Shown here: positions 21,101 through 26,376 of the stretch, one piece after another
Layout: each line of letters begins with the position of its first letter
Numbering within the stretch: position 1 is the first letter of the stretch
Assembly (NCBI GenBank): GCA_037130845.1
Contig: JBAXSE010000017.1
Location: 1-26,376, forward strand
Source of the DNA: 1-14-0-10-37-14 sp037130845
Lineage (GTDB): Bacteria > Patescibacteriota > Patescibacteriia > Patescibacteriales > Patescibacteriaceae
Direction of reading: 5' to 3'
DNA: 26,376 bases
Notes under the pieces: generated by a model
The model's database searches: none
Told to the model about the DNA's origin: nothing
What the model saw: only the letters and a program-made list of their open reading frames with translations
Translations under genes and position numbers: made by a program

Positions 21101-21622
21101 TATTTCGCGCACTTGCGGTTCACTGGCGTCTGACGGCAGATCTTTCTTAATGGTATTCACCTGGTCGCGCAACTTGCGCAACGAATCTTCCAAGTCGGCG
21201 CTGGCCTCGAATTCTACGGTAATGGTGGAAACTGAATTGAGTGAATTAGAAGAAATCTTTTTGACATTCTTTAACCCGGATAAGCCGGTTTCGATTTTTT
21301 TGGTTACTAATTCTTCGATATCGGTCGGCGAGGCTCCGGGATAGCTGGTAATGACTAGAGCGATAGGAATCTTGACCTCCGGGTTGGACTCGCGAGGCAA
21401 ATTGGCAAAGGCGTAGATACCCCAGCCGGTCAGCAAGATAATAAGCAAGACAACGACGCGGAAATTGGTCACGAAAAAATTGAGCCAGCTTTTGCGCAGT
21501 TCAGAATTGAATTCCAGTTTCTCCAGGTATAGATGGTCGGAAGTCTTGTTGATTTCCGGTTGAGTGGATTCCGTTTCTGAATCTACTTTTTTTGGATGAT
21601 ACATTTCATGGAGTAGATTCAT
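18167..21622 (-). CDS. RND-family efflux permease (AcrB-like) with an extra membrane hairpin
   Basis: The 1151-residue protein is an RND permease of the AcrB/HAE1 type, using the proton gradient to export substrates. Visible marks are the first helix (about 52-75), the NLPRESNPEVKIP stretch, the SYPGASP loop, the TM4 motif GLLVDDAIVVV with the Asp pair at about 446-447, and the TM10 motif GIVVKNAIILID with the conserved Lys. Between the two halves is an insert of about 100 residues containing two additional hydrophobic segments (about 543-565 and 568-586) and a charged cytosolic part, giving roughly 14 helices instead of 12. The ATG at 21622 follows the stop of the lipoprotein gene by 1 nt. 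The open frame reaches a TTG at 21634, but the coupled ATG is preferred. Confidence 0.9.
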   Translation of the reverse strand: MNLLHEMYHPKKVDSETESTQPEINKTSDHLYLEKLEFNSELRKSWLNFFVTNFRVVVLLIILLTGWGIYAFANLPRESNPEVKIPIALVITSYPGASPTDIEELVTKKIETGLSGLKNVKKISSNSLNSVSTITVEFEASADLEDSLRKLRDQVNTIKKDLPSDASEPQVREISMDDTPIWTIALSGPYDGLTLYTWADDIKDELEKIPGVREVKIAGGDQTEIEVAYDPDKLAQFGISADQANSAIKASNLAMPAGSFEGTKFTYPIRSDARLYKADDIARVAIGHSEDGALIMVKDVAKVAEKPIKKTVISRLASNGQKPQESITIQIVKKTGSSIISTVTTAQTTVDNYISKLPTGVKYTVITDYAKTINDNFKQLSHDFLLTILLVGTILFLIVGLKEALVAGLAIPLVFFTTFGVMQMTGISLNFLSIFSLILALGLLVDDAIVVVSATKQYLKSGKFTPEEAVLLVLNDFKVVLTTTTLTTVWAFLPLLMASGIIGQFIKSIPITVSVTLLASLLIALMINHPLAAVLERIRLTRNLFLGYLLAIAGVVTLIALYASLPFKIGGIVLGLAGIIWLIRWYRNKGKQQLIANEILVKAEWKDDDLIKQKLRTQAQHDNDNFGSKLIHGVIHFDKLLPIYEKYLRRILATAQSRRKTLWITTLLFLGAIAMPLTGIVKSEFFPSSDLEYVYVNIEAPTGLKLSETDKIVRQAETKLLDYKDISSFSTLIGAQSGSSAMTVSNSSSHLSTIIVKLKPKEERTIKSYELADQMRRDLQVIDQATITIEAPRGGPPSGAAFQANIYGTDLQVLDKIASDLEPKLQSIPGVVNPTVSLKQSPADYTFTLDTAKMELYNLNAAYVGATLRLAISGVNATTILRDGKEIKVVARFDQAKLPTLESIQNLQILNLRKQPVFIKDVAKVELKPSVDTISRIDQKRVVLLSAEVAGKTRPAEVLKTFQDKVAKEYKLPAGYTITYGGENEQNQESVLSILRAMIIAGLLIISTLIVQFNSFKKAIIVLVTIPLALIGVFYGMAVTGVTLSFPGLIGILALFGIVVKNAIILIDKMNLNIKSGIPFNEAIIDAGKSRLEAIFITSICTILGIIPVTFSDETWRSLGSAIIFGLMLSSFFTLFIVPTLYKTFVKEDER

Positions 21623-21623
21623 A

Positions 21624-23507
21624 TTATTTAACAATTATATCCTGTCCGTCGCTAAGCAGGCGTGATCCGGAAACCACTACTTGGGCATCAGCCGGCAGAT
21701 CGGTTTTGACTTCGGCAAATTCACCGGAAACGGCGCCCACCTGTACAGGGATTTTTTTGGCCTTACCGTCAACCAGTTGATAGATATAATTTTCGTTTTG
21801 GCCGATAGTAATGGCTTCCAGCGGCAGGATAATATTTTTTCCGCCCGATGCCCCATGCTTGATTTCTACGGAAACCGAGACGATGGAGCCTAAGGAAAGA
21901 TCGCCGGGCTTGGCATCTTCCGGTTTGACTTCGGCTAGATAGCGCTTGGTTAACGGATCGGCCTGAGGGGAGATGGCGCTGATGATGCCATTAAGAGTTT
22001 TGTCGCCGCTTTTGATTTGCACCGATTGGCCCGCAGTCAAATAGGCTAGATTTTCTTGGTCTAAATAGAATTGGATTTTGACATTGTCAGTTTGGCTGAC
22101 CGAAGCCAATACTTGTCCGGCGGTCACTGCATCGCCTTCGGCAATTGATTTCTTGGTGACAAAGCCGGAAATGGGAGAGATGACTTGGCGGTTGTCATAG
22201 AGTGACTGCAGATTGATCTGAGCATTTTTATAGCTCATTTCGGCCATGTCTAATTGAGTTTTAGCTCCAACCAGTTGGGTGTTTATCTTGACTTTAATGT
22301 TGTCAAAATTGTTGCCAGCGGACTGTGCCATAAAACCAGCTTGGTCCTGTTGGCTGGTATTGCCTGCCTTGAGCGAAGCTAGAGCTTGGGCGGATTGAGC
22401 TTCTTGTTTTTTGGCGAGCTCATAGGCCTTGGTTAGGCTGTCGATAAGCGAGTCGTTGTTGAGGCCTAGGTTATCCAGATTTTGTTTGAAGCCGTTTGCT
22501 TGCGACAACAGGCCGTTTGCTTGGCTCAAATATCCGGAAGCGGCAGCCTGAAAACCGCTCAGGCTGGCAGGAGATAAGGCGGTAGAAGAAACGGACTTGT
22601 CCAAGGTGATCTTGTGGCCTTGCGCCAGTTTTTTGGTTGCCTCAGCAATCTTGATCGCCGCGTCAACTTTGGCGGCTGTATTGCTCGGAGTATTGTTTAA
22701 ATAAGCGTTGATTAGATTTTTGGTAGAACGGTAATTGTCCTTGGTTATATTTAGGACGGATGAATCCATAGCTCCCAAGACGGATGCGTATGGCACGTTG
22801 ACTGAATTATTGTCATCATAGCCTCCGGCCGAGTTGATTTGAGATAACAGAGCTCCCGCACTATCGACAATTGCATCGGCGCCAGTATCGATATTGTGAT
22901 ATGTGTCTCCTGTACCTTGAGCCAATTGCTTGCGTTTGTTTTCCAGATTGAGACGAGCGCTCTCAGAGGCGGTTTTGGCGGTTTCGTAGGCTAGTTCGAT
23001 TGATTTGAGAGCTTCAGCGGTGGTATTGGTCAGATTGCTTTGGCTGGATAATGATTGGTCTTTGGCAATCTCGGCTGCGCGCAAATCTTTGCCGCTAGAG
23101 AGGACTAGATTGTCATAATTTTTTTTAGCCAGGTCAAAGTTGGCTTGAGCTTGATTTACGCCGATGACGGCAGACTTGATTTGGGCTGAGTTGAAACCGG
23201 CGGTAGCCACATCTGAGAAGTCATCGATGCGCAGCAGTTCTTGGCCGGCCGAAACTTTGTCGCCGACTTTAAAATTGGCGCCTTTGGCATTGCCCGAGGC
23301 TTTGGCTACCAGCTTGGCTTCGCTTTCTGAGACGACCGTGCCGGGGTAATCCAGCTGATTAACGGCAGTGTGGCTATTTTTAACCAACTGTGTTTTGACG
23401 GCGAGCGGATCCTTGGTTTCTTCTTTTGGCTTCTCGACTGTGCCGCAGCCGGCTAGGGTTAGTCCGGCTAGGAGCATGAGCAGAGTAAATAGCTTTGGCT
23501 TATTCAT
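21624..23507 (-). CDS. Membrane-fusion lipoprotein of the RND pump, with an enlarged hairpin
   Basis: The 627-residue protein starts at the ATG at 23507 with a lipoprotein signal ending LTLAGC (Cys21); a longer frame to 23537 would bury that signal. It has the two lipoyl half-motifs (AKGANFKVGDKVSAGQELLRID early, and VISPISGFVTKKSIAEGDAV late), then beta-barrel and membrane-proximal strands. Between the halves lies a helical region of about 310 residues, far longer than the typical adaptor of 350-400 residues in total can hold. It includes Asn/Ser/Gly-rich segments. The ATG sits inside the end of the marR-type gene (8-nt overlap, ATGAATAA). It should hold the RND pump from the outer side of the cytoplasmic membrane. 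Confidence 0.85.
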   Translation of the reverse strand: MNKPKLFTLLMLLAGLTLAGCGTVEKPKEETKDPLAVKTQLVKNSHTAVNQLDYPGTVVSESEAKLVAKASGNAKGANFKVGDKVSAGQELLRIDDFSDVATAGFNSAQIKSAVIGVNQAQANFDLAKKNYDNLVLSSGKDLRAAEIAKDQSLSSQSNLTNTTAEALKSIELAYETAKTASESARLNLENKRKQLAQGTGDTYHNIDTGADAIVDSAGALLSQINSAGGYDDNNSVNVPYASVLGAMDSSVLNITKDNYRSTKNLINAYLNNTPSNTAAKVDAAIKIAEATKKLAQGHKITLDKSVSSTALSPASLSGFQAAASGYLSQANGLLSQANGFKQNLDNLGLNNDSLIDSLTKAYELAKKQEAQSAQALASLKAGNTSQQDQAGFMAQSAGNNFDNIKVKINTQLVGAKTQLDMAEMSYKNAQINLQSLYDNRQVISPISGFVTKKSIAEGDAVTAGQVLASVSQTDNVKIQFYLDQENLAYLTAGQSVQIKSGDKTLNGIISAISPQADPLTKRYLAEVKPEDAKPGDLSLGSIVSVSVEIKHGASGGKNIILPLEAITIGQNENYIYQLVDGKAKKIPVQVGAVSGEFAEVKTDLPADAQVVVSGSRLLSDGQDIIVK

Positions 23508-23970
23508 ATTTTTTAAATGTTTCTTGTTCGCAGACATATAATAGATTATTTAATTTTTGAAAAAAGGCTTGATGGGCGATTAATTCTTCGGGACTAAAGT
23601 GCTGTTCCAATTGTAATTCGGCTTCTTGCATCTTAGCTGTTAATTCCGCTATCTTCTGGGAGCCAGTAACTGTTAGCGATATTATTACTTGGCGGTGGTC
23701 ATGTTCGCCTTGTTGGCGTGAAATTAATTGTTTTTTCTCCAGAGAATGGAGTATTTGAGTGATGTTGGACTTGGTGCTCCCCAGGCGCAGCAGTAGGGCT
23801 GACGGCAGCAGCGGGCCGTGCAGTTCCAATAGCTTGAGCAGCTTGAAGCCGGCGAATGAGATTTGCGCCGGCTTGAAGAGCAAAAAGTTGCCTAAGGCAT
23901 CAATACGCGCGCTGGCCACCATGATGAGCTGAATATTTTGATTTTCGCTTAATAATAAATTTTTGGGCAT
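23500..23970 (-). CDS. MarR-family transcriptional regulator of the efflux operon
   Basis: The 156-residue protein has the MarR winged-helix layout: an N-terminal dimer helix, a helix-turn-helix at about 52-78 (LPSALLLRLGSTKSNITQILHSLEKKQLI), the wing with DHRQVIISLT (about 93-103), and C-terminal dimerisation helices. It is the first gene of the operon, with the lipoprotein gene starting inside its stop. An 8-bp inverted repeat in its own promoter suggests autorepression relieved by an exported compound. The promoter implies that transcription starts only a few nt before the ATG, so the mRNA is probably nearly leaderless. Confidence 0.9.
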   Translation of the reverse strand: MPKNLLLSENQNIQLIMVASARIDALGNFLLFKPAQISFAGFKLLKLLELHGPLLPSALLLRLGSTKSNITQILHSLEKKQLISRQQGEHDHRQVIISLTVTGSQKIAELTAKMQEAELQLEQHFSPEELIAHQAFFQKLNNLLYVCEQETFKKYE

Positions 23971-23974
23971 AAGA

Positions 23975-23998
23975 AATTAGTTTAGCCATTAACTAATT
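23975..23998. promoter_or_regulatory. Probable MarR operator
   Basis: AATTAGTT (23975-23982) and AACTAATT (23991-23998) form a perfect inverted repeat with an 8-nt centre. The repeat covers the -10 box and most of the spacer of the promoter at 23979-24007, where a bound MarR dimer would block RNA polymerase. Confidence 0.65.
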
Positions 23999-24007
23999 AT
24001 TTGTCAA
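23979..24007 (-). promoter_or_regulatory. Promoter of the MarR-MFP-RND operon
   Basis: On the minus strand a perfect TTGACA (24007-24002) is followed after 17 nt by TAAACT (23984-23979). The predicted start near 23973 is almost at the ATG at 23970. Confidence 0.6.
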
Positions 24008-24096
24008 TATTTTCTAGATAGAAAAATGTCTTTATATTAGGGTAATTTTTCCATTTATCTTGACTAAAGAGGCTATTATTGGTAAGTTACACACAT

Positions 24097-25110
24097 ATGG
24101 AGAAGACAGAACAAAAAATATTGATTACCGGAGGAGCCGGCTATATCGGCAGCCATGCGGTTCGGCTGTTTTTGCGGCAGGGCTATAGCGTGGTGGTGGT
24201 TGATAATCTGAGCCATGGCTGGAAAGAAAATATGGATATTCTGTCGGAGCACGGCGATTTGACCTTTGTTAAGCTCGACCTTTTGGATCAGGATGCTTTA
24301 GCTGCCTTGTTTGGCAAATATCAGTTCTCGGTAGTCCTGCATTTTGCGGCCTTGTGCAGCGTTAATGAATCAATGCAGAATCCAGGGCTATATTTTGACA
24401 ATAATGTCAAGGGCACAATGAACTTGTTGCGGGCCATGGATATTGCCGGTTGCAAAAATCTAATCTTTTCGTCTACTTGCGCGGTTTATGGCGAAAGCCT
24501 ATATCTGCCAATGGACGAAGAACATCCAACCGCTCCAGGCAATCCATACGGTGAATCGAAGCTAATGGCCGAGCAGATGATTAAATGGTACGGCCAACTT
24601 CGCGGCATTAATTATACGATTTTAAGATATTTCAATGCTTGCGGTGCGGCTAGCGACGGCATGATTGGAGACTCCAAGAAGCCATCCTTACTATTGTTGC
24701 AGAATGCGGTGCGCGGCGCTATGGGCATTGAACCGTTTAGCCTTGTTTGTCAGAAGGTTGATACTCCGGACGGTACGCCAATTCGAGATTATATCGACGT
24801 TGAAGATCTGGCCGATGCTCATTACGCCGCATTTAAATATTTAGCGAGCGGTAAAGAAAGCAAATTGTTCAATCTTGGCACAGGCCAAGGTTGGTCTGTC
24901 AAAGAGATTATAGGCGCGGTTGAAAAATATTTTAATATTACTCTGGATCATAAGCTAGGCGAAACCAGAGCCGGGGAGTATGCCAATGTCTATGCTGAGG
25001 CGGCAACTGCAATCCAGGCTTTGGATTGGCACCCCAAGAAAACGCTCGATGATAGCATTGCCTCGCTGGCTAAATGGTATGGCCAACGACCGGACGGCTA
25101 TAAATACTAA
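24097..25110 (+). CDS. galE: UDP-glucose 4-epimerase
   Basis: The 337-residue protein is an extended short-chain dehydrogenase. It has the NAD-binding TGGAGYIGS motif (residues 11-19), VVDNLSHG, the LHFAA strand, the SSTCAVYG motif supplying the catalytic Ser/Thr, the YGESK catalytic Tyr/Lys pair, LRYFNACGA, and a C-terminal RDYIDVEDLADAH segment. GalE interconverts UDP-glucose and UDP-galactose for cell-surface glycans or galactose use. The frame opens with a TTG at 24079, but the ATG at 24097 directly before the Rossmann strand is the better start. It is monocistronic, with a strong terminator. Confidence 0.92.
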   Translation: MEKTEQKILITGGAGYIGSHAVRLFLRQGYSVVVVDNLSHGWKENMDILSEHGDLTFVKLDLLDQDALAALFGKYQFSVVLHFAALCSVNESMQNPGLYFDNNVKGTMNLLRAMDIAGCKNLIFSSTCAVYGESLYLPMDEEHPTAPGNPYGESKLMAEQMIKWYGQLRGINYTILRYFNACGAASDGMIGDSKKPSLLLLQNAVRGAMGIEPFSLVCQKVDTPDGTPIRDYIDVEDLADAHYAAFKYLASGKESKLFNLGTGQGWSVKEIIGAVEKYFNITLDHKLGETRAGEYANVYAEAATAIQALDWHPKKTLDDSIASLAKWYGQRPDGYKY

Positions 25111-25127
25111 AACAAGCAAGCTATAAT

Positions 25128-25164
25128 AAAAAATACATCGCGACAATCTCGCGATGTATTTTTT
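25128..25164 (+). terminator. Strong terminator of galE
   Basis: A 16-bp perfect stem (25128-25143 with 25149-25164) includes the A run and the T run around ATACATCGCGA, with a 5-nt loop. Confidence 0.9.
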
Positions 25165-25182
25165 ACTACAAGCCGCAATTAA

Positions 25183-25216
25183 GTTCACTCCAGTATACTA
25201 GTATACTGGAGTGAAC
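25183..25216. repeat. Perfect 34-bp palindrome
   Basis: The sequence from GTTCACTCCAGTATAC to GTATACTGGAGTGAAC is its own reverse complement over all 34 nt, with TA at the centre and no spacer. It contains the inner palindrome AGTATACTAGTATACT. It lies between the galE terminator and the stop codon of the minus-strand pilin gene, with no T run on either side, so it is not a typical terminator. Confidence 0.9.
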
Positions 25217-25273
25217 ATTGGCGCGGGATAATTAATCACAAAATATAGTATTACGGAATAACATGTTTTGTTA

Positions 25274-25762
25274 CTAATTGCTGATTTGGTAATACTTAGG
25301 CGAGCCGTTGATGCCGTTAGTGGTTGAGGCAAAGACGCCGCTGCCGCCGCCCGGTGTAGGTATGCTGAAGGCAGGCAGAGTGATATTTTCGCCGGAGTTT
25401 TCTAGGTTGGCGTAGAGGCAGCATTTGTTGTCGCTGTTGATGGCATAGTAGTAATTAGATTTGTCGCGAGTGCCACTCTTAGGGTCGAAAATCGGGGCGC
25501 TTAAGGCGTCTTTGTATTGAGGATTTTTGGCCTTAACATCTGCCAGCAAGTCGGATAGGTCATAGGTTCCGGCGCCGGCATCGGGCGTATAACAGTTTTG
25601 GGTAAAAAAGCGGCCGATAGTAAACAAATCTGCTTTGCGCTTGGTATCGCGCGCCGATGTTGTGATACGGTTAAAGACGACAAACAATAGCGAGACGATG
25701 ATGCCGATAATCAAAACAACGGTTAATAATTCTATAAGCGAGAAGGCTTTGTTTTTTGGCAT
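25274..25762 (-). CDS. Type IV pilin-like (pseudopilin) protein
   Basis: The 162-residue protein has a class III signal: MPKNKA followed by FSLIELLTVVLIIGIIVSLLFVVF. The prepilin peptidase would cut between Ala6 and Phe7, leaving Glu at mature position 5 (Glu11), which is needed for assembly. The residue before the cut is Ala instead of the usual Gly. The globular part has three Cys (QNCYT and KCCLY contexts) and a Gly/Ser-rich end. Type IV filaments serve attachment, DNA uptake or secretion; no assembly genes are near. A GGAAG ribosome binding site precedes the ATG, and a TGC-TATAAT extended -10 box lies at 25789-25797. Confidence 0.85.
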   Translation of the reverse strand: MPKNKAFSLIELLTVVLIIGIIVSLLFVVFNRITTSARDTKRKADLFTIGRFFTQNCYTPDAGAGTYDLSDLLADVKAKNPQYKDALSAPIFDPKSGTRDKSNYYYAINSDNKCCLYANLENSGENITLPAFSIPTPGGGSGVFASTTNGINGSPKYYQISN

Positions 25763-25818
25763 ATTCTTCCGATTAGCAAATATATTTAATTATAGCACTT
25801 TTTATAATGTAAATATAA

Positions 25819-25848
25819 TTGATTAGTTTCTCAAATTTGTGCTATAAT
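25819..25848 (+). promoter_or_regulatory. Promoter of the right-hand PAS protein
   Basis: TTGATT (25819-25824), an 18-nt spacer and an extended -10 box (TGC then TATAAT, 25843-25848) precede the ATG at 25897 by a leader of about 40 nt. It is divergent from the pilin promoter. Confidence 0.55.
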
Positions 25849-25896
25849 TATTAATATGATTCGTATTTAATGATGTAAAATCAATAAATAACCTCT

Positions 25897-26253
25897 ATGA
25901 CCGAAAACATAACGCCCCGTCAAGCAAAAGGAGGCCTGAGTCTTAAGGCGCTTGGTTCCAGCGAAGCTATCATGGTGTTAACCAACGGAGAGTTCTTTGA
26001 TTGCAACGATGCTACCTATAAATTGTTTGGTTATAAGTCTCGTGAAGAGTTCCTGGGCAAACATCCTTGGGATATCTCGCCGCCTCGCCAGGCCGACGGC
26101 ACCGATTCCCGCTTGGCGGCCAATTTGCATATTTCCGAAGGCTTCAGGCAAGGAGAACGTACCTTTAATTGGATTCATCGACATGCAGACGGTACGGATT
26201 TTCCGGCTTTGGTAACACTAAAAACGGTTGATTTCGAAGGGGAGCCGATGTAG
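25897..26253 (+). CDS. PAS domain protein ended by an apparently premature TAG
   Basis: The 118-residue product is a single PAS domain: AIMVLTNGEFFDCNDATYKLFGY, then LGKHPWDISP, a helical linker, FNWIHRHADGTDFPALVTL and VDFEGEPM. The final PAS strand is cut off by a TAG at 26251-26253. The same frame continues for 11 more codons (QATVIDLSKKQ, to a TAG at 26287), which read exactly like the missing last PAS strand. One C-to-T change (CAG to TAG) would explain this. It is thus probably a recently damaged gene, a read-through product or a sequencing error. No output domain is present. A terminator follows at 26299. Confidence 0.75.
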   Translation: MTENITPRQAKGGLSLKALGSSEAIMVLTNGEFFDCNDATYKLFGYKSREEFLGKHPWDISPPRQADGTDSRLAANLHISEGFRQGERTFNWIHRHADGTDFPALVTLKTVDFEGEPM

Positions 26254-26298
26254 CAGGCCACGGTTATCGATTTAAGTAAAAAGCAATAGCTTGATTCA

Positions 26299-26327
26299 AA
26301 AAAAGACTTTCGATGAAAGTCTTTTTT
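26299..26327 (+). terminator. Terminator of the right-hand PAS gene
   Basis: AAAAAAGACTTT (26299-26310) pairs perfectly with AAAGTCTTTTTT (26316-26327) around a 5-nt loop. It lies just after the second TAG, not the first, which fits the longer original gene. Confidence 0.9.
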
Positions 26328-26335
26328 ATTAAAGG

Positions 26336-26359
26336 AAAAACCGCCGGCTTTAGCCGGCG
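26336..26359 (-). terminator. Terminator of a minus-strand gene beyond the right edge
   Basis: CGCCGGC (26342-26348) pairs perfectly with GCCGGCG (26353-26359). A T run follows only on the minus strand, so it probably ends a gene coming from outside the window. Confidence 0.65.
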
Positions 26360-26376
26360 TGTGCGTTTGATGGCGT

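Noticed and set aside
24060..24088. TTGACT as the -35 box of galE
   Set aside because: The matching -10 position reads TAAGTT, a poor match; no convincing promoter for galE was found.
25897..26289. General recoding of TAG or TGA in this genome
   Set aside because: Other genes here end cleanly at TAG (AAA+ gene, pilin) and TGA (antitoxin) at family-consistent lengths followed by terminators, so a changed code is not supported.

Overview
The window looks like a chromosomal segment of a small-genome bacterium, most likely a member of the Candidate Phyla Radiation (Patescibacteria). The grounds are a CxxC-x17-CxxC zinc-ribbon protein of a type frequent in that group, many short secreted or one-pass proteins without clear relatives, short operons separated by strong hairpin terminators, and many genes without a Shine-Dalgarno sequence. 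Genes end with TAA, TAG and TGA, so the code appears standard. The lineage is an inference; no rRNA or ribosomal marker is present. No tRNA, CRISPR array, insertion sequence or prophage was seen.

Left part (1-5,350): an unknown cytosolic protein (131-1189, minus), a two-helix membrane protein, a divergent PP2C-type phosphatase, and a MntA/HepT-type toxin-antitoxin pair (2717-3563) with its key motifs intact. A two-repeat PQ-loop/SWEET-like membrane protein (minus) and a secreted Gln/Gly/Pro-rich cysteine protein are divergently transcribed from back-to-back promoters.

Middle part (5,350-13,850): an FMN-dependent reductase, a 40-residue basic protein, a protein with a degenerate macro-like domain, a secreted propeller-like fragment, an unknown helical protein, and a membrane/coiled-coil protein whose 3' end is duplicated in tandem as a separate small ORF. 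Then comes a disturbed segment (10,600-11,200) with a small minus-strand ORF and a plus-strand ORF that seems to lack its N-terminus, followed by a Cdc48-like AAA+ ATPase. A cluster of three palindromic repeat units (12,915-13,072) precedes a small exported protein with two internal repeats.

Right part (13,850-26,376): a membrane-anchored lysozyme-fold-like protein, the zinc-ribbon protein, a PAS/coiled-coil protein, and an ECF sigma factor overlapping a three-helix membrane protein that is probably its anti-sigma partner. Next is a MarR - membrane-fusion lipoprotein - RND pump operon on the minus strand. Its genes are coupled by an 8-nt overlap and a 1-nt gap, and an inverted repeat inside its promoter suggests MarR autoregulation. 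The operon ends in a striking 94-nt hairpin plus 23-nt tandem repeats. galE, a perfect 34-bp palindrome, a type IV pilin-like protein and a PAS protein with an apparently premature amber stop complete the window.

Core promoters of the TTGACA-N17-TATAAT type are unusually easy to read here, and several of them fix start codons. The best candidates for something undescribed are the nested palindrome/tandem repeat locus at 18,021-18,160, the 34-bp palindrome at 25,183-25,216, the tandem 3'-end gene duplication at 8,807-9,118, and the enlarged RND/MFP pair. I did not find a multi-gene system that I can confidently call new.
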